Shown here in pieces: positions 23,981 through 34,870 of a DNA stretch of 64,000 bases (its first letter is position 1; every line of letters starts with the position of its first letter). The position numbers and the translations under genes were made by a program. The DNA lies in the NCBI RefSeq assembly GCF_034702125.1, contig NC_085857.1, positions 57,610,426 through 57,674,425 of the forward strand. The letters run 5' to 3'. This DNA comes from Engraulis encrasicolus. Its lineage: Eukaryota; Chordata; Actinopteri; Clupeiformes; Engraulidae. The notes below the pieces were generated by a model, which was not told the origin of the DNA, searched no databases, and saw only the letters and a list, made by a program, of their open reading frames with translations.

Positions 23981-24328
23981 GCCCGGTAACACATTATTTT
24001 AATGGTTCACCATTTCAGTGAATCTACCATATTAGGTACAGTGTAATAACCAATGTAACAATATTTAATACCATTTAATACTAGTGTAATACCAGTGTAA
24101 CAATATGCAATATCAGGTACAGTGTAGTAACGAGTGTAACAGTATGCAATACCATGTAATATAGTGTAATACCAGTGTAACAATATGCAATACCATGTAA
24201 TACCACTTACGCACAAACACATGATGTAAGTAAAAAAATTACATTGTATTAAATATTGTTACACTGGTTATTACACTGTACCTAATGTGGTATATCCACT
24301 GAACCATTAAAACAGTATTACCATTTGC
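23981..24328. repeat. Palindromic module of the Helentron-like element
   Basis: Begins GGTAACACATTATTTTAATG and ends with the inverse, with repeated GTGTAATACCAGTGTAACA in both orientations between. It is present in both element copies, so it is part of the element or an insertion older than both. Confidence 0.75.
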
Positions 24329-24812
24329 CCCATTTTTTGCTTCATTTTCACAATAGTCGTTTGGTTTTAAGCCTATGCGCGTCATGTCACGTCTGTATAT
24401 ACGTTTACAAAATGGTGGACGGGAGTGGTAGGAATGATGGGGGACTGGAAGCGTCGCGTTTCGGGGATATACCTTAAGCAGTCGAAGGCGACTGCACAGG
24501 CAGTCTAGTTTATGTATGTTAGTATGTACAGGTGTCTTTAATTCAGATGACAAGTTGATCGGAAGTGCCCATCTGGTCTGTGGGCCCGGAACTGTAATCA
24601 GTTGGCAGGGGATCAAATACTTATTTTGCTCGATGAAATGGAAATAAATTAATATATATTCTCTTCAGTTAATTTCTGGATTTTCTTTTTGATATTCTTT
24701 CTCTCCATATTAGAATACATATTATCATAACATTTATTGACTGATCATGTCTTTGTTAGTAGGCAAACCAACAAAATCAGCAAGGGATCAAATACATGTT
24801 GGACTCACTGTA

Positions 24813-26440
24813 CAAGGGGAGCTGGCCAACTAAGGCCTTGTATACGAATAAAAGCCAATGTTTATGACGTCTAAAATCTAGTGATGGCCAGCCTACTAGG
24901 TCATACAACACACAATGGTGCGTAGAATGCTTTCTTCTAGTGATGAATCTTAAAGCAGAGTGATAAGTAGAGTCAAGTGATTGTAAAGGTGCCTTGGTGG
25001 TATTTCTATAAAAAATGTCCCCATAATCTAAAACAGGTAAAAATGTAGCTTCTACCAACTTCCTTCTTGCAGATTGTGAGAAACAAGCACTGTTTCTGTA
25101 ATAAAACCCCAACTTTAATTTTAGCTTTGACACCAATTGTTTAACATGAAGCTTAAAAGACAAGTCCTCCTCTAACACAAAACCTAAGTACTTATACGAG
25201 GAAACCAACTCGATGGAGCTGCCCTGCAAGGTGAGAAGAGGTGGAATAGGGATATTCCTTCGGCTCCTTGCAAAGATCATATATTTGGTTTTCTTGTCAT
25301 TTAATACTAATTTTAAAGATAAAAGGCTGCGCTGGACTCTTTCAAATGCTTCTTGCAATTTTGAGATGCAGCTTTCCATGGAAGGTGCAGAACAATATAT
25401 TATAGTATAATCTGCATATAAGTGAATATCTGCATCTGATAGGTTGTCACCAAAATTATTAATATATATTGTAAATAGCAGAGGGCCCAAAATGGACCCC
25501 TGCGGCACTCCAGTATCAATATTTAACTTGTCAGAAAGGGAGCCTTTGATTTGCACACTCTGGGTCCTCCCATTTAAATAGTTAGAGACCCAACCTACTG
25601 TAGAATCAGAAAGGCCAATACTGCGCAGACGTGATAAAAGAATGCAATGATTGACAGTGTCAAAGGCTTTAGTCAAATCAATAAACACTGCAGCACAAGA
25701 TTTTCCACTATCTAACGCATAGGTAACATCATTTAAAACTTTCATAGTAGCAGTGGCTGTACTATGGTTCTTTCTAAAACCAGACTGAAACTTTGAAAGA
25801 ATACACTTCCTAGCCAGATAATCCTTTAGTTGCTCACTGAGTATAGTTTCAAGAACTTTGGCAATTATTGACAGCTTAGATATTGGTCTATAATTATCCA
25901 AGATGGTTGGATCACCACCTTTAAGTAGGGGAACAACTAAGGCAGATTTCCAGACATCTGGAACAATATTCTGATCAAGGGATAAATTATAAATATAAGA
26001 CAGAGGTCCAGCAATAATCTCAGCTGCTAATTTTAAAAAATACGGCTCAATTTCATCAGGCCCTGCAGACTTCTTGGAATCTAGATTTTTTAGGGCCTTT
26101 AAGACCTCGTTTCGTGTAATGGCAGAAAAGCTAAATGTTGGGACATTTCTTCTCAGGGGAGGAGACGTATTTGTTACGTCACTCCCAGTGGATTCATTAA
26201 AAATTGATCCTGATGAAACAAAATGCTTATTAAAGCTATTCGAAATATCAAGCATATTTGTGATACACTGATCATTCAGTACAATGTGATCAGTGAAATC
26301 ATTACAAGAGGTTAATGGAGAAAGCGACTTTATGGTTTTCCAAAATTTGATAGGATTGTTTATATTTTGTGAAGTTTCATTTAAGTAATATTTAGATTTT
26401 GTTTTATGTATCAGTGCCGTGCATTTATTTCTTAAGACTA
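24813..26440 (-). pseudogene. LINE ORF2 reverse transcriptase, truncated, catalytic Asp lost
   Basis: A single open frame covers the reverse transcriptase: KSAGPDEIEPYFL, NYRPISKLSIIAKVLE, SGFRKNHSTATATMK, FIDLTKAFDTVNH and GVPQGSILGPLLFTIYIN are all in order. The catalytic box reads LYADYTIIY instead of YADD (codon TAT at about 25411-25413), so the second Asp of the pair is replaced by Tyr. Apart from that the frame has no stop over about 540 residues. The C-terminal part was cut off by Tc1 insertion at 24811 and continues at 21952 leftward. The missing N-terminal endonuclease shows 5' truncation on insertion. The frame runs on into flanking DNA up to 26501 only by chance. Confidence 0.85.
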
Positions 26441-27250
26441 TAATTAGCGTACAGAAGACAACACTTTCACTTCGACTGAACACACCTGGGAAATAATGCA
26501 AACCTTGGCCAGATCCTCCCTACACATTGTGAACTGTGATTGGATTATTACCCTTACCTCGGATTTGATCGGCAACCAGATAAGTTCATTTTCATTTTGT
26601 TCTTTAATTACCCCCATGATGAAATTTGAGGCTGTGGTGAACAGCAGAAGCTGGCTGCTACTGTCGGTGAAGCTAGCATTGCTATGTAAACAGTTGCACG
26701 CATGCATGGCACAGCACAATCAGCTGTTTCCCCACACAAGGATCGGAGACAATAAACGCATCCGATTAACGGATTTTGTTGTAGACGTTGGACTAAGTGC
26801 CTTTAGTGACGTGTTTTTGAATATGTTTTGCCTACTGCGTGTGGTGGTGTGACTACGACCCGTTTCGTGTGGTGTGTGCAAAGACTAGTTGTGCAGGAAC
26901 AGACTGTACACAAGGAACTGAAACGTACTTCTGGAGGCGAAAATGTGTTTGGCTGATTGATACATTTGGAGGGGGAGGTGGCAGAGCAGGAGAGACGTGT
27001 CTAGTACACCAATACTCTGTGAAAAAGCGCAAGATTCTGAAACGACCCACGATAGCTCGACAATGAAAGCACGTACAGACATGTGGTTTTTGCGCACTAA
27101 GAGGTGAAAGTCTCACCTTTCAAACGAGCCAAAGCATGTTGCAGTGGCCATATCACATAATATGCTATGACTGTACAAAAAACATCTAAATGGTTTAGAA
27201 CGCTGGCAGCCTTCGACATAATTCTGAAAACACCCCCGGTATTCAATGTG
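26441..27250. other. Right interior of the TTAA element
   Basis: Shared with B 37818-38619. Two short plus-strand frames (26496-26852 and 26839-27066) and antisense frames are conserved between the copies, but sequence identity alone explains this, and no piggyBac or other domain was recognised. Confidence 0.45.
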
Positions 27251-27254
27251 TTAA

Positions 27255-28033
27255 AAGGCTTACAACTGTAAGGCTTGCCCTTGACTTTACAAGCGCACTT
27301 GAACTTGAACTTGAACTTGCGTGGAGCAACTCACTCACACGCTACCGCTTTCATTCATGAATTTCTCTTTGTTTACAAACGGAAAGTGACATATACCAAC
27401 ATGAACGACAGGACAACGTCAAAATAAAGGTCCCATAAAGAAACTCAAAATCACAGCAAATAAAGTGCGTCTGGAGGATGAATACAAAATAGTAATACAT
27501 AGAAATGTTAAATGTTATGAAAAGTACAAAAAATACACATTTTCTTTTATTCCTTGTTTTGACCTTTTGTGAACACAGACATCCTCATTGGTGGGATAGT
27601 TGTTATGAGAGAGAGTGCCAAAAGTTGCAGAAAGTCGCGATGATATATTTGGGAGCATTTAACAGTGTTGCGGACCTTTATTTTCTTTTCAGACTGGTTA
27701 GTTACCTGCCATTTTCCCTAATTCTGCTGAGCTGTCGTTTCTTGGAGGTGTACACTAATTACATTGCACAAGCACTGTGCAAGCACTGTGATTGAGTATG
27801 AGGAGGCAATTGGTTTTGAATTGAACTCCCCTCTCTAAATGTGAGCGAGAGCGAAAGGAATTTTTTGGGGGGGGGTTGGGGGCTTGCGGATAGCGTCAAA
27901 TTGGTAGGCTTACTATGTGGTGTGTTTGGGGGGGAGGTGTTGTTGAAAAAAGGATAAAATGTATGTAGGAAAAGTGTGTTGGCTTCTTTGTACTTAGAAT
28001 GTTATTTAGTAATGAGCCTCTATTTCGTTGCAG
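27255..28033. other. A/B unit junction and intron before zinc-finger exon B
   Basis: No gene. About 27645-27696 is the 3' part of the retroelement piece seen whole at 39086-39189, ending CAGACTGG. 27700-28033 repeats the intron-like sequence of unit A, with an acceptor TTGCAG at 28028-28033. Confidence 0.7.
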
Positions 28034-29037
28034 GTGATGATGCAGAATGGAAAACCTCAAACAAAAATGGGAAGCCACTTACGGAAAAAGACCATCTAAT
28101 TGCGCACCAATACTCTGGTGAACATCCGTATAAGTGTAGCACATGTGCAAAGACTTTCTCAAGCAAAGGCGTTCTTAAAAGACATCAGACGGTTCACACT
28201 GGAGAAAGGCCATACCAGTGCTCTACATGCCCGAAGGCCTTCGCACGACGATCTCAACTGATGAGACATGAGAAAACCCACACTGGAGGAAAGTCACATC
28301 AGTGTGGTTCATGTGGAAAAGTCTTCACACAACGAGGGCAACTGCAAAGGCACGAGAAAAGATACACTGTCAAACCTGTGGGAGAAGAGGACAAGACGTC
28401 CCAAACCGAAAAAAGGCGTATGTGTTGTGGAGACCCACCCAAGTTATTCCCTTGCACCACTTGTGGAAAAGAATTCCTTAATGCAACAAGCCTGAAGATT
28501 CACGTTAGAAGTCATACAGGGGAAAAGCCTTATCTCTGCGCCATATGCGGAAAGACTTTTTCTCAAAAAGATTATCTCTTCTTACACCAGCAACTTCATT
28601 CTGGAGAAAAAGCATATCAGTGTATGATCTGTGGAAAGGCTTTTGCCAATTGTGCACGTCTATCTGTACACAAGAAAACCCACTTAAGCGTCAAGCAGCA
28701 TGAGTGTCCAACATGTGGAAAAGCCTTTGCTCATATGTTCTTACTGACCAGGCACCAGAGACGCCATACTGGAGAAAAAAAATATCATTGTAAAATGTGT
28801 GGCAAGAGCTTTGCACATGACTATGCCTCAAAACATAAAAAGATTCATATGGAGGATAAGCGGCACAAGTGCACCACATGTGAAATGGCTTTTACATCAA
28901 GTCATCATCTCAAGAGGCATCTGCTGGTCCACACTGGAGAAAAGCCGTACCAGTGCACCTCATGTGGAAAGGCCTTTGCAGACTTGCGTACTCTAAAACG
29001 TCACCAGAGAAGCCATACTGGAGAACAACCAGATTAG
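28034..29037 (+). CDS. C2H2 zinc-finger protein, copy B, last coding exon
   Basis: Paralogue of copy A with the same layout: phase-1 acceptor at 28032-28033, three fingers, Lys/Glu-rich linker, seven fingers, TAG stop. The frame is intact over about 335 residues. Finger 3 again ends in Tyr (HEKRY) and finger 8 is again one residue short, so these are ancestral features. It differs from A mainly in helix positions that touch DNA: finger 4 NATSLKIH (A KATRLKIH), finger 5 KDYLFLH (A KSGLFTH), finger 6 CARLSVH, finger 7 HMFLLTRH, finger 9 SSHHLKRH (A TTCQLKRH). It probably binds a different DNA site. Upstream exons were not found in unit A's long insert-filled interval; they may be shared, lost or unrecognised. 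Confidence 0.88.
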
Positions 29038-29440
29038 TGTAATTCATACCAAGCAAGCAAAATAGCGAAAACATGTTTGTGTTCAAAAACATTTTATTTC
29101 ATAGTACATAAAATCCAAATGTCCATAAAATCCAGTTTATATCAACTAAGGCAGGGGTGGCCAACCAGTCGGAGACCAAGAGCCACATTTTGTAATGTGT
29201 CACAGCAAAGTACACCTCCAGCATGGGCACATCAGCACACAAACATCACACGGGCATATAAACATGCGCCCACCCACCAACATCCCCCATCCTTCTCGCA
29301 CCACAGACCAGCAACAACATACACATGGGCATGAACATCAACCATCTCAACCATCACACACACACACGCACACGCACACGCACACACACACACACACACA
29401 CACATATTGATGTTACAGCCCAACTTGATGACCTGACGAC
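29038..29440. other. 3' flank of zinc-finger copy B with (CA)n
   Basis: Shared with A and C. An interrupted (CA)n tract lies at 29355-29404. No ORF of note. Confidence 0.7.
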
Positions 29441-30099
29441 AAGACAATCCTGAATATAAGATGACCCCCCCCCTCCCCCTTTTTTTGCAACTTCATTTTT
29501 TGTGGGAAAATTGTTTTTTTTTTTCAAGATCAACATTTTGTTTTACATAGGAAAGGGTAGGCCTAGTCAAGTTAAAATTCTGTTCTGTTCACATTTTAAT
29601 AAAACACCTGTCACAGTATAATTTCCATGAGCATTCTTTATAACAGAGCACATTGATCAATTGATGATAACTCGGAACAAAGATTCTCCGCCTCTCTGCT
29701 CATTCAGGCGCGTCCACAGACAGGCAACGCTTTCTTGCGCACAGATGATCATTGGATGTCTGATGACGACACCATCCAAAACTTAACCGAGTGATTCGTC
29801 AAATGGCCGTTCATTTTCCACATTATTGTTTCAACGGGTGCTGACAGGTGGCCAGCTAAAAAACAAAGTTTTCCTTTTGAAACTAACTAAACATGGACAA
29901 GCGACAAGTCCATTGATTGTTGTTTCAAATTCCCACCTTTGCGCTGTCTGCCCACACCGCTTTGAGTGGCAGCTGATAGACGGCCGACATTCACAGCGAA
30001 AATTGGAACATTATTTTTGGTGCCATTTTGTGTGTAGTCCGCGAAAATGAGACTTTGTTGAGACCAAAAACATAATTTCACATTCGGGCCAATAGCCAC
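29441..30099. mobile_element. Old TA-family DNA element, unit B copy
   Basis: Left end GACAATCCTGAATATAAG and right end CATTCGGGCCAATAG. The interior shares phrases such as CATCCAAAACTTA and GTTCATTTTCCACATTATTG with the complete copies at 8673-9903 and 61580-62765. The first 15 or so bases of the terminus are lost, so the target duplication cannot be read. It predates the unit duplication, since A and C carry it too. Confidence 0.65.
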
Positions 30100-30194
30100 G
30101 TGCACTCTTGGGATAGGCGACGCAGCACAGAGATTCTTGGCGCATCCAGATAGACGTCTCTCTCTTGAGCAGATGATAATTTGCACATTTATCC

Positions 30195-30232
30195 CCGCCA
30201 TGTCAAAGCCTAGCGCAACCTCTGCCGCCATG
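30195..30232. mobile_element. 22-bp remnant of a hAT element between target duplications
   Basis: CCGCCATG (30195-30202 and 30225-30232) flanks 22 bp that match the right end of the hAT element at 42685-43590 (...TAGCGCAACCTCTG). Unit A has a single CCGCCATG. So B once held the element and lost all but its right tip. Confidence 0.85.
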
Positions 30233-30618
30233 TCAAAGCTTAGCCTATCTGTGCTGTCCCAGGGGGTGTTCACTCGCGGTCTCGGAACTAGCTAGCCACA
30301 AATGGCTAACCCTATCCGAACAAGTGCAAAATGAATGGGTCTCAATGGAGTTTTCATTTCATTTCATCATTTCATTTCTATTATAATTTTTGTGATTTTA
30401 TATATTTCTTTGCCCTGAAATATTAATATTCAGTTCAGAAACTAGAAATAATAAGACCTCGTTTGAGTAGTGTTTCGATTATTTTGCGCAGCTAGATTGT
30501 TTTATACTGGGACACAAAGCTCAATATTTATGAGGGCAAACCCATAAACATTAGCGGGATGCTAGCGAGTACAGGTCGAAATCTTCTTTCTTGCTGTAAA
30601 ACTAGACACCTGAATACC
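30233..30618. other. Unit backbone without a gene
   Basis: AT-rich; matches A 4592-4998 and C 43599-43956. Nothing recognised. Confidence 0.6.
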
Positions 30619-31049
30619 AGGACCTACCATAGCTGAAGCAGACCTCAATATCCTTGAGAGGTTTGTTGTCACCATGTATGACAAGCACAGCACTACAGCC
30701 AAGGCTGATGAGGCAAGACTGGAATTATTTGCTCGGAAGCAAAGATCATATGATTCGATTCCACCAACAAGTGCATCTCTGGTACAGCATGTGAAACGGT
30801 CTCCATTCCAGACAGCCTGCATAAGGGGCCAGGCAACTATATGTGCAAAATGCAGACTGAGGATTATGCAACTGGGGATGGCATAAAGATGGTGAGGTCT
30901 GGAGAGTGTTCTGGTAAATTCTTCCACCCATCGCTCAGGCCTGTCAGCAGTTGACAAAATGTGGCTGCAAGACAGAATGCAGAGGATTATGCAAATGTTC
31001 TCACTTCAGCCTGAGGTGCATCCAGTTATGCACTTGCAGATGTGAGAAC
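30619..31049 (+). pseudogene. Cys-rich transposon-associated protein fragment, copy B
   Basis: Better preserved than copy A. One frame runs TIAEADLNILERFVVTMYDK ... ARLELFARKQRSYDSIPPTS ... VQHVKRSPFQTAC. A second frame holds WGWHKDGEVWRVFW, a stop, then CQQLTKCGCKTECRGLCKC ... LRCIQLCTCRCEN and a terminal stop. The Cys-rich tail with CGCK..CRG.CKC spacing is what I recognise from repeat-linked proteins in fish and invertebrates. There is one frameshift near 30868 and one internal stop near 30914. Unit C is cut off just before this gene. Confidence 0.65.
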
Positions 31050-31537
31050 TAAATAGATAGAAACAATAAAAAGTAACAAAACACTCAACTCAAACAACAT
31101 CCCCTTTTTTCACTTGACCCAGAACATCTTTTGGCAACACCTGAGTTGAAGAGAACAACTTTCCCCTCCCCGTGTTCACTATGTCATTGTAGTTGGGTGG
31201 GAGACGTGACACCTTGTTTTTTCGTAACATTGGTTAAAAACCTACAAAACTGTTATTTTTCCTTTAAAAAACAAATGTCAATGAAAGAAGATGTGGTACA
31301 TTATGTTTCATATTAGTCTTAGATGAGAAGAAACATTTTTGTTAAGATTTATGTAAAGGTTTATATGTCAAATATCCTGCGGTGTGACTGTAACATTAAT
31401 GAAACCTGGAATATAATATTATATATAAAAATTGCCCAACAACATTTTGAATAATGTATGAAGCATTTGGCATGATTGTATAAATATTAACTTTGTATTA
31501 AGATATGTGAATGTGAAAAAAACTCAAGACAGTAATA
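31050..31537. other. Unit backbone without a gene
   Basis: AT-rich, collinear with A 5412-5898. The ORF at 31131-31316 is repeated in A but has no domain and no coding character. Confidence 0.6.
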
Positions 31538-31541
31538 TTAA

Positions 31542-33037
31542 CTCATTGGCTGCCAGCCATTTTCATAAAAGAGTACCTCGGAGTGCCAGCGATTTTTCAG
31601 CATTTTGGGTGTTTTTTGGAGGCTCACAGAAAATTGAGTTCTGTGTCTATGTCAACACCATACCTATCAAAACACAGATTAGACGCTCATCTGTCATCAG
31701 AAAAAAACGGTGTCTCTCTACCCCTTTCCGTTCTTTCATAATCATCTGTTGAAATTAAGTGGAATTCGCCAAAATGCTGCTTTCTAGCCAAAAAGCTGAG
31801 AAAACGCCATTTGAAGTAGAACTATAACTGCAAACGTTTTTGCCCGTAATGGCATCGTCCTAACAACTCCAAACCTATCAGCTGCTATTACACAGTCTTC
31901 TGTCATCTGTAGCCTGAACAAAAAGATCATTTGTATGACCTTTTCAACCTAATATACTGAAATATAACGGGGGGACTCGAAAACAAGGGTGTTTTGGTTT
32001 AGTTGCTGGCGCGCAGCATGGATCATGACAGCAGTTGCCCCTAACTCCGGTAACTCCCTACCTCTCCCTCTCCCTCTCTCTCTCCCCTCGTTGGAGAACG
32101 AATCACAGCTGGTTTATTTCCTCCAGAAATAGTACCGTGTTGTGTCTTGTGGGGAGGGAGGCAGGTAGGCTAAGTGCAATGCTTTCTCATGTGAGCTGAA
32201 TGCATCTGACCAGACACAAAGGCTACTCTGTTCCAAGAATCTGCAACCCCCCTGTCTTTTTTGATGATACAGTAAGCTGATCATACTATACAGATCCATA
32301 AAAATAACTGTGGATTGAGTAAAAAATAGTTGACTTACCAAGGCTCCTTTATTTAGGCTTAGTTGTAAGTTGTTAGCGATTTCGTGCTAGCTAGCTAGCT
32401 AGCGTAGCAAACTTTATACCCAAGTTACCTCAGTTGGGACACATCACCACTAGTCCCGTGCATTCTCCTGTTAGATGATATTTTGTAAGCAACATCCTGA
32501 TGTTGTGTAGGCTGATCACATTATCCAAAATGAAAGGTTGTCACACAGATCATCTCATGGTGTATTTTGGGCAAGTTAGCTACAATGCCTTCTAGCTAGA
32601 TAGCAACAGGGGATTGTATTTTGGTCATGAGAGGAAGGTTTTTTTTTGGTCAGGCTCTGACACTAAAATCAGTAGCCTACCTGTGTTAAAATCAGAGGGC
32701 AAGAAAGTAGACTACTGTCACAGGTGCTTTACTTTCAAAAATGATTTTGCTATGCTACTTTTGAGATTATATTATAATAGTAAAAAAGGGGTGTTTTTGT
32801 CTTGACATTTCATCTTGCTCTGAGCTAAAGCCCTGCCTTGACTGTTCCTAAGGACACTTCTGCCACCTACAGGAACAGTTAGAAAATGCCTAGAGGCTTG
32901 AAATTCATACAGAAGATAGGTCAGACCGTCCTCGAGGCCTGGCTGTAAAAAAAACGCAATTGTCGGCAAACGACGTCGAAGGTAGGGGGCGTCACTATTT
33001 GAAATGACGTCATTCGACGGCCAAGGCAGCCAATGAG
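31542..33037. mobile_element. TTAA-flanked piggyBac-like element, unit B only
   Basis: Ends CTCATTGGCTGCC and GGCAGCCAATGAG are perfect 13-bp inverted repeats with TTAA at 31538-31541 and 33038-33041. Unit A holds the empty site (5899-5902). 1496 bp without a recognisable transposase, so nonautonomous. Confidence 0.93.
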
Positions 33038-33041
33038 TTAA

Positions 33042-34164
33042 CTACCAGTTCAATTTCGTAACACAAATTGCATCCTGTGGGGTGACATGTATGTCAATGT
33101 TTGTGAATGGGCAGCTGCAAGGCCAACTACAAGGGTCTTCAAGACTGGCTCCTAACCAGTCAGTACCTCAGTTATTGGAGAGTGCTGTGGAAGTTTATGG
33201 TGACTATTAACCTCTTAATATGTCTTCATATTGCAATTTCCTGTCACGCAATGCTTAGGTTCATTTTATGGTGTCCTGTGGTGTGACTGCTCTTATAGAA
33301 GGAAAAAAAGCTTTTTTTGTAAATGAAAACACATATTAAGATTAAACACAATATCATCATCAAGTTAGCATGAGCTCAGATGTCAGTCATGTATACAAAA
33401 TAGTTAAAATGGCCATAATGCAGTGAATTTCCTGTGGTGTGACATGCCTATGCAATGTGTTGATGCAGGACACATTTCCCCAAAAATGGCAAAAATAAGG
33501 CGAAATTCCACGGAACACTAAGTGCTTTATTTTTTTGTATTTTTTTTCCAATTTTTTCCATCATTTTTTTCAGGAATTGGAAAAACTTTTTTTTATTCAA
33601 CCACCCAGTTATAGTAAGACTCTCTGCAATACAGTACAGTGTTTCCCACAGAAATTTTGGAAACTATGGGGGCACTCCGGTTTTTTTCTTTTGGGGGGGG
33701 GGTGGGGGGGCATTTCACGCGGGCCATTCGTTTTTTTTGGGGGGGGGGGGGGTGGCATGGAAATGTACGCGGCTTAAACTCAAAACGGCGAAACAATGAC
33801 CACTAGTGTGCCAAATATGGTGCTTGTATGACCAACTGAAATATTCTCTCACTAATCTGCCTAACTACCCCCTCATGAGCTTTTTTTCACGCCGGAGTTA
33901 CTCCTCCTCAGCGCTCCGGGACCTCCGACTTCACAAATTAAGCACTGTATAAAGTGTTTCTCGACAGGGGGCCTTAGGGGGTGCTGAGAAGGATTCAAGA
34001 TTTCAAGATTCAAGATTCAAGATTCAAGATTAGTTTATTACGTCTTATAAAGCCTATAAAGAGTAAAAATTGTTGTGTTTCTTTTTTGTGTCCTCAAAAA
34101 GATTAAAAAATAAAAATAAAAAAGAGAGGGGGGGGGGGGTTGGAAAAAAGTGCAAAGAAAGTGC
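33042..34164. other. Unit backbone without a gene
   Basis: Collinear with A 5903-6990, including the G-runs near 33697-33752, the CAGTGTTTCCCACAG motif near 33639 and the TTCAAGA repeats near 33995-34030. A small duplication of the hCATTTCACGCGGGCC-type segment and G-run differs between units. Confidence 0.6.
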
Positions 34165-34870
34165 CTTGTTGTCTTCAGCATGAATTCAGTAATCTAACTG
34201 CTTGGTGGAAGAAACTACTTTGGAGTCTGGTAGTGTGAGACTTCAGGCTTCTGTACCGTTTCCCAGATGGTAATCTAGTAAACAGTTCATGGTTGGGGTG
34301 ACTAGGATCAGCCAAGATTTTGTTTGCCTTCCTGATGCTCCTTCCCTCGAATAACTCCAGTATGGCCAGTATGGAGGGTAAGTCACAGCCGCATATCTTC
34401 TGAGCTGTACGCACAACCCTCTGAAGAGCTCTCCTGTTGGCTTGAGAGCAGTTCCCACACCATGCAATAACGGTCCCCGTCAGAATGCTCTCAATGGTGC
34501 CTCTGTAAAACGACCTCAGGATCTTGGGTCTCATTCCAAACTTTCTCAATCGTCTGAGGTGGTACAGACGTTGCTGGCTTTTTTTTTACAATGCGCTTTG
34601 TGTGACTGTCCCAGGTGAGGTCTTCTGAGATGGTAACGAAGGAAGGAATTTAAAGTCTCTCACCCTCTCCACTGTCTCACCGTTGATGTTAATGGTTTCA
34701 AACTGGTGTTCTTTCCTCCTGAAGTCAACTATTAATTATTTTGTCTTGGACACATTCAGAGACAAGTTTCCTCTACACCACTCCATGAGGTTGTTTATTT
34801 CCTGTAAGCTGTTTCATCATTGTTTGTGATTAAACTGATAACAGTGGTAGGAGACAGAATGCTGAGGCAT
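34165..34870 (-). pseudogene. LINE relic, ORF2 3' part, unit B
   Basis: Minus-strand non-LTR relic. From right to left it shows TTVISLITNNDETAY (near 34850), LNVSKTK and VDFRRKEHQFETININGE (near 34700), a broken stretch, then an open frame 34175-34549 with FYRGTIESILTGTVIAWCGN, LQRVVRTAQKICG and HELFTRLPSGKRYRSLK. This is the usual order after the reverse transcriptase core in CR1/L2-type elements. The catalytic core itself is missing. TTAA at 34732-34735 is the empty site of the 10.5-kb insertion of unit A. Confidence 0.75.

Larger units (their letters stand above)
23260..24508 (+). mobile_element. Helentron-like nonautonomous element, copy a
   Basis: The 5' end starts ATATCCCCGAAACGCG. The exact inverse lies at 24455-24470, about 38 bp before the 3' end. 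It is followed by a hairpin GCAGTCG-AAGG-CGACTGC (24478-24495) and the terminus GGCAGTCTAG (24508). An asymmetric inverted repeat, 3' hairpin and central tandem repeats are the known layout of Helentron-derived nonautonomous elements. It has no Rep/helicase. The second copy at 51875-52956 (minus) shares both ends, and there is no target duplication. The ends are certain; the class is inference. Confidence 0.72.
21953..24810 (-). mobile_element. Tc1-like transposon, copy 2, interrupted
   Basis: Ends CAGTGAGTCCAATATGTATT and its near-inverse; TA at 21951-21952 and 24811-24812. About 1.6 kb plus a Helentron-like insert (23260-24508) placed upstream of the transposase start. Same family as 12819-18230. 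Nested in a LINE that is nested in a TTAA element. Confidence 0.9.
21492..26440 (-). mobile_element. 5'-truncated LINE (CR1/L2/Rex1-like), interrupted by Tc1 copy 2
   Basis: Minus-strand non-LTR element whose 3' end is a T-rich stretch at 21492-21502 following ATTTTACC repeats (on the sense strand, AAATAAAGGTAAAATAAAA). Unit B has the empty site near 37817. Target duplication is absent or very short. Excluding the Tc1 element it is about 2.1 kb and lacks the endonuclease part. Confidence 0.85.
19767..27254. mobile_element. TTAA-flanked piggyBac-like element, unit A copy, interrupted
   Basis: Left TTAA 19767-19770 plus CACATTGACTACC; right GGTATTCAATGTG plus TTAA 27251-27254. The B copy (37359-38623) is only 1265 bp, so the extra length here comes from the tandem duplication, an insertion at about 20147-21183 and the LINE at 21492-26440. 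Both copies share the interior around 26441-27250. Confidence 0.88.

Noticed and set aside
23801..24222. ORFs repeated at 52418-52609 on the other strand
   Set aside because: Minisatellite and palindromic module read through; no codon bias or domain.
24505..24508. Canonical Helitron rather than Helentron
   Set aside because: CTAG end and hairpin fit both, but the inverse copy of the 5' end near the 3' end favours Helentron type; kept as a class uncertainty.
26496..26852. 118-codon ORF conserved in unit B
   Set aside because: Whole-unit identity explains conservation; no domain, so not called as a gene.
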